Source: Microbacterium aoyamense (lineage in GTDB: Bacteria > Actinomycetota > Actinomycetes > Actinomycetales > Microbacteriaceae). Taken from it: 64,000 nucleotides of DNA. The notes under the pieces are model-generated. The model did not search any database and had not been told where the DNA came from. It saw only the letters and a list, made by a program, of their open reading frames with translations. The stretch is from the NCBI RefSeq assembly GCF_023155855.1, contig NZ_JAKNUT010000003.1, forward strand, positions 310,001-374,000, written 5' to 3'. Both the position numbers and the translations under genes were made by a program. Below, piece after piece: positions 61,022 through 64,000 of this stretch (the first letter of the stretch is position 1; each line of letters opens with the position of its first letter).

Positions 61022-62638
61022 TCACGGTGAGGCTGCCGGCTTGTCACTCGATGCGACGACCTTCGCGGGCAGCCCGCGCGAGAGGAGCAGCCCGATCACG
61101 GTGAGCGCGAACACGAGGAACAGCGACTGCTGGAGTGACTCGACCTGCGCATCGGCGTAGGCCTGCGCGACGTCGGAGGCGACCTCGGCCGTGGCTCCTG
61201 CATCCGTCAGCGCCGTCTCGGCCTGCTCCTGCGAGAGGATCGGCGCACCCATCGAGGTGGCGGCGACCACCTGCTGCCGCACGTCTTCGGGGATGGATGC
61301 GTCGCCCTCGACCGCGGTTGCGAACCCACTCGTGAGCATGAGGATGAAGACGGACCCGACGACGGCCGTGCCGAACGATGACCCGAGGTTCTGGAACGTG
61401 CCCTGCAGGCCGCCGACCTCGGAGGTGTCCTTCTCGCCGACGGCGGACATGTTCACGTTGCCGAGCTGCGATGCGAGGAGGCCGAAGCCCGCGCCGACGA
61501 CGAACATGCCGACCGCGAAGAGCCAGCCGGAGAGCGTGGGTTGGATCGCGCCGAGCACGAGCAGCACGCCGGCCGCGAGCGTGAACTGCCCGATCCGCCC
61601 CAGATTGCGTGCCGAGCGGACGGTCGAGAGGCGTGACCCGAGGATCGAGAACAGAATCAGGCCGACCGACAGCGGCAGGATCTTCAACCCCGTCTGCAGT
61701 GCGTCGTAGCCGAGGATCGTCTGCAGATAGACCGGCACGACGAAGAACAGCGCGGCGATCGCGAAGTACTGCGCCATGAACATCGTGAGTCCGCTGCGCA
61801 GGGCGGGGATGCGCAGCAGGCTCACCGAGAGGAGCGGCTTGCGGCCCGATCGTTCGAGAGCGCGCTGACGCTGGAAGAAGAGCCACAGCACGACGACGGC
61901 GATGAGGATCAGATAAGCGACCGGCGAGACGCCGAGAGGAGCGATGATCACGTCGCCGACGACCGGGGGGTCGAGGGGGACGATCCATCCCCATGTCTTG
62001 CTCTGCAGCAGACCGAAGACGAGGATCGCCATTCCGCTGGCGGACAGCACGACGCTCAGCAGATCGATCCGCAGCTTCGGATCAGGTTCGACGTCCCTGA
62101 TCCGTCCCGAGACGAGCAGGACGATGATCATGACGATCGTCTCACCGACGAAGACGTACCGCCAGGACGCGTAGGTCGTCACGAGTCCGCCGATCAGCGG
62201 GCCTGCGGCTGCGGCGAAGCCGGTCACCGCACCGAGAGCCGAGAACGCGACGATGCGCTCCCTTCCCGAGTAATTGATCGCGGCCAGCGCCGCGATCGCG
62301 GGGATCACGAGCACCGCGCCGAGGCCCTCGACGAGCGACCAGCCGAGCATGAGCACCGTGAGATTCGGGCTGAGGGCGGTCGTCAGCGACCCGATCCCGT
62401 AGACGATCGACCCCACTCGGAACGCACGACTGCGCCCCCACTTGTCCCCGAGCTTGCCGCCCGTGAGCATGAACGCCGCCATCGTCAGCGCGTAGAACGT
62501 GATCGCCGCCTGCATGCCCGAAATGTCGGTGCCGAGATCGGCGGCGACCGTCGAGATCGAGACGTTCATGACGGTGCTGTCGAGAATCATCACGAACTGC
62601 GAGACCGCCAGGAGGACGAGCACGAACCATCGCTTCAT
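61022..62638 (-). CDS. MFS drug exporter, DHA2/EmrB type
   Basis: A 538-residue transporter of 14 helices. Helix 1 SQFVMILDSTVMNVSISTVA, loop motif GGKLGDKWGRSRAF and motif C GPLIGGLVTTYASWRYVF are DHA2 features. A long extracytoplasmic loop (about 440-505) before the last helix is unusual in length. ATG 62638 lies seven bases after TACGGT (leaderless pattern). No regulator is adjacent, unlike the other MFS gene. Confidence 0.9.
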   Translation of the reverse strand: MKRWFVLVLLAVSQFVMILDSTVMNVSISTVAADLGTDISGMQAAITFYALTMAAFMLTGGKLGDKWGRSRAFRVGSIVYGIGSLTTALSPNLTVLMLGWSLVEGLGAVLVIPAIAALAAINYSGRERIVAFSALGAVTGFAAAAGPLIGGLVTTYASWRYVFVGETIVMIIVLLVSGRIRDVEPDPKLRIDLLSVVLSASGMAILVFGLLQSKTWGWIVPLDPPVVGDVIIAPLGVSPVAYLILIAVVVLWLFFQRQRALERSGRKPLLSVSLLRIPALRSGLTMFMAQYFAIAALFFVVPVYLQTILGYDALQTGLKILPLSVGLILFSILGSRLSTVRSARNLGRIGQFTLAAGVLLVLGAIQPTLSGWLFAVGMFVVGAGFGLLASQLGNVNMSAVGEKDTSEVGGLQGTFQNLGSSFGTAVVGSVFILMLTSGFATAVEGDASIPEDVRQQVVAATSMGAPILSQEQAETALTDAGATAEVASDVAQAYADAQVESLQQSLFLVFALTVIGLLLSRGLPAKVVASSDKPAASP

Positions 62639-62816
62639 GCACTGCACCGTACTTCTCCATGACCCGCTGCGTCATCGCCCGTCACGGATGATCTCGGGCT
62701 TTCGTTACGTCGTCGGGCGTCGTGAGTCGTCATGTGTCATCCGCCGTTGGAGGACGCCGCGGCGCGACGGGAAAGTGAAGATCGATCGTCGCGCCTCGCG
62801 GCGGGGAGGAGACATC

Positions 62817-64000
62817 GTGACCCATCAGGTTCATCTCGGGATCGCGCTGGAGCGCGCCGGCTGGCATCCCGCCGCCTGGCGTGCGGCCTCCGCCCACCCG
62901 CGTTCATTGACGTCACCCGCATACTGGCGCGACCTGCTGCGGGCGTCGGACGATGCAGGGATCGCCCTGGCGACGATCGAGGACGGTCTTTCGCTGACGG
63001 ATCGCTTCGAGTCGGTCGACGCCCTGCGCCCGGGCCGCGTACGCGGGCGCCTGGACGCCCTCCTCATCGCGTCCTACGCGGCTCCGCTCACCCGCCGCAT
63101 CGGCCTCCTCCCCACTGTCACGACCTCGCACACCGAGCCGTTCCATGTCGCGACCGGCATCCAGACTCTCGACTTCGCGAGCAGGGGACGCGCCGGGGTC
63201 CGTCTCATCGCCGGAGCGTCGGCGGCCGAGCGCGCCAACTTCGGCCGTCGTGCCATCGGTGTGGACGAGATCCCCGCCTCCGGTCGCGTGGAGGACGCGC
63301 CCGCGATCCTCGCGGCCTTCCGCGAAGCCGGCGAGTTCGCCGACGTCCTCGCTCGGCTGTGGGACTCGTGGCAGGATGACGCGATCATCCGCGACGTCGC
63401 GAGCGGCCGGTTCCTCGACGCCGACCGCGTGCACAACATCGAGTTCGAGGGGGAGTTCTTCTCGATCACGGGGGCATCCATCGTTCCGCGCTCGCCGCAG
63501 GGTCGGCCGCTGATCTCCGTGCTCGCGCATCAGACGGTGCCGTTCCGTCTCGCGGCGGAGCGCGCCGACCTCGTCTACGTGACGCCGCACGACGAGTCGG
63601 GCCTCGTCGCCATCCGCGCCGAGCTGGACGCCGCGGCCGACGAACGGGACCGCGCTCTCGAGCCGCTGCGGGTGTTCGTCGACCTCGTCGTGCTGATCGA
63701 GGACACCCCGGGAGCCGCCCGTTCGGCGGCCGAGCAGCTCGACGAATGGGCGGGCGAGCCCCTCGCATCCGACGCGCGGGTCATCGTGGGCACCCCGGGC
63801 GATGTCGTGGACGCCGTGCGTGGGCTCGCGGCATCCGGTGTCGACGGCGTGCGCCTGCGTCCCGCCCGTCAGCCCGCCGACGTCATCGCGATCACCGAGA
63901 AGGTGACGCCGATTCTGCGGTCGACGGGCGCCCTGCGAGAAACCGACGGCGCCTCATTGCGCGCACGCCTCGGCCTCGCCCGACCCGCGAGCCGCTACGT
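62817..64000 (+). CDS. LLM-class flavin-dependent oxidoreductase (3' end outside window)
   Basis: A 394-residue partial luciferase-like monooxygenase of the NtaA/SnaA/DszA group: HPRSLTSPAYWRDLLRASDD, LLIASYAAPLTRRIGLLPTV, PFHVATGIQTLDFASRGRAG and IAGASAAERANFGRR. It uses reduced FMN to oxidise an unknown substrate, often sulfur or nitrogen compounds. GTG 62817 has GGGGAGGAG upstream. The frame is still open at the end of the window. Confidence 0.85.
   Translation, partial: MTHQVHLGIALERAGWHPAAWRAASAHPRSLTSPAYWRDLLRASDDAGIALATIEDGLSLTDRFESVDALRPGRVRGRLDALLIASYAAPLTRRIGLLPTVTTSHTEPFHVATGIQTLDFASRGRAGVRLIAGASAAERANFGRRAIGVDEIPASGRVEDAPAILAAFREAGEFADVLARLWDSWQDDAIIRDVASGRFLDADRVHNIEFEGEFFSITGASIVPRSPQGRPLISVLAHQTVPFRLAAERADLVYVTPHDESGLVAIRAELDAAADERDRALEPLRVFVDLVVLIEDTPGAARSAAEQLDEWAGEPLASDARVIVGTPGDVVDAVRGLAASGVDGVRLRPARQPADVIAITEKVTPILRSTGALRETDGASLRARLGLARPASRY

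Overview
The window comes from a high-GC actinobacterium, most likely Microbacterium or a close Microbacteriaceae relative. The evidence is GC-rich coding bias, frequent GTG/TTG starts, an iniBAC-like island, a GuaB/GuaB3 pair, a DUF222/HNH (13E12-type) gene, twin CIRCE sites before groES, and many genes with a -10 box (TANNNT) only 6-7 nt before the start codon, as in leaderless actinobacterial mRNAs. Almost all of the window is coding. I saw no rRNA, tRNA, CRISPR array, insertion sequence or prophage.

Layout. 1-6418: an envelope-stress island resembling mycobacterial iniBAC with its regulator IniR. It holds the tail of a dynamin-like GTPase on the + strand, facing a four-gene minus-strand operon (membrane-anchored Hsp70-like ATPase, IniR-like LuxR regulator, IniB-like acidic protein, 4-TM protein). 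6527-10914: groES with CIRCE sites, a RarD-type permease, and a copper operon copZ-copA-csoR with CsoR-type operators. 11100-16891: a branched-chain amino-acid type ABC system (binding lipoprotein on +, livH-M-G-F on -) with an orphan 43-codon gene between two terminators. 17182-19877: guaB, then an HTH/DUF559 nuclease-like gene bracketed by two identical 68-bp palindromic repeats. 19950-24737: TMEM175-like channel, MFS exporter with its TetR regulator and twin operators, DUF2277 protein, ABC-F ATPase. 24769-28835: guaB3-SURF1-DUF3817-guaA.

28913-31779: a glycosyltransferase and a ClpP pair in which one subunit lacks the catalytic serine. 31975-37957: MBL-fold hydrolase with divergent TetR, stand-alone LigD-type polymerase domain, XRE regulator, membrane-linked alpha/beta hydrolase, Bax-inhibitor-1 protein. 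38088-46053: GlpQ, oleate hydratase plus an old yellow enzyme, oxalate decarboxylase plus a DUF1275 membrane protein, a hypothetical gene and a ClC transporter. 46060-50421: an unknown 430-residue protein, a lipase-like protein, and a PadR-DUF1048-ABC exporter operon. 50468-56830: hydrolase, membrane-embedded LuxR regulator, two penicillin-recognising lipoproteins, EI24/CysZ-like protein. 56827-64000: a LysR DNA-binding-domain-only gene, VOC/MarR divergent pair, HNH gene with its intergenic repeat, GNAT, rhodanese, MFS exporter and an incomplete LLM-class flavin oxidoreductase.

The strongest signals for follow-up are the heptamer GGATGCC/GGCATCC, which recurs far more often than composition predicts and forms inverted pairs inside terminators in the manner of DNA-uptake sequences; the nuclease gene bracketed by palindromic repeats; the Hsp70-extended ini island; the active/inactive ClpP pair; and shared palindromes before a membrane LuxR regulator and the cell-wall genes it precedes.
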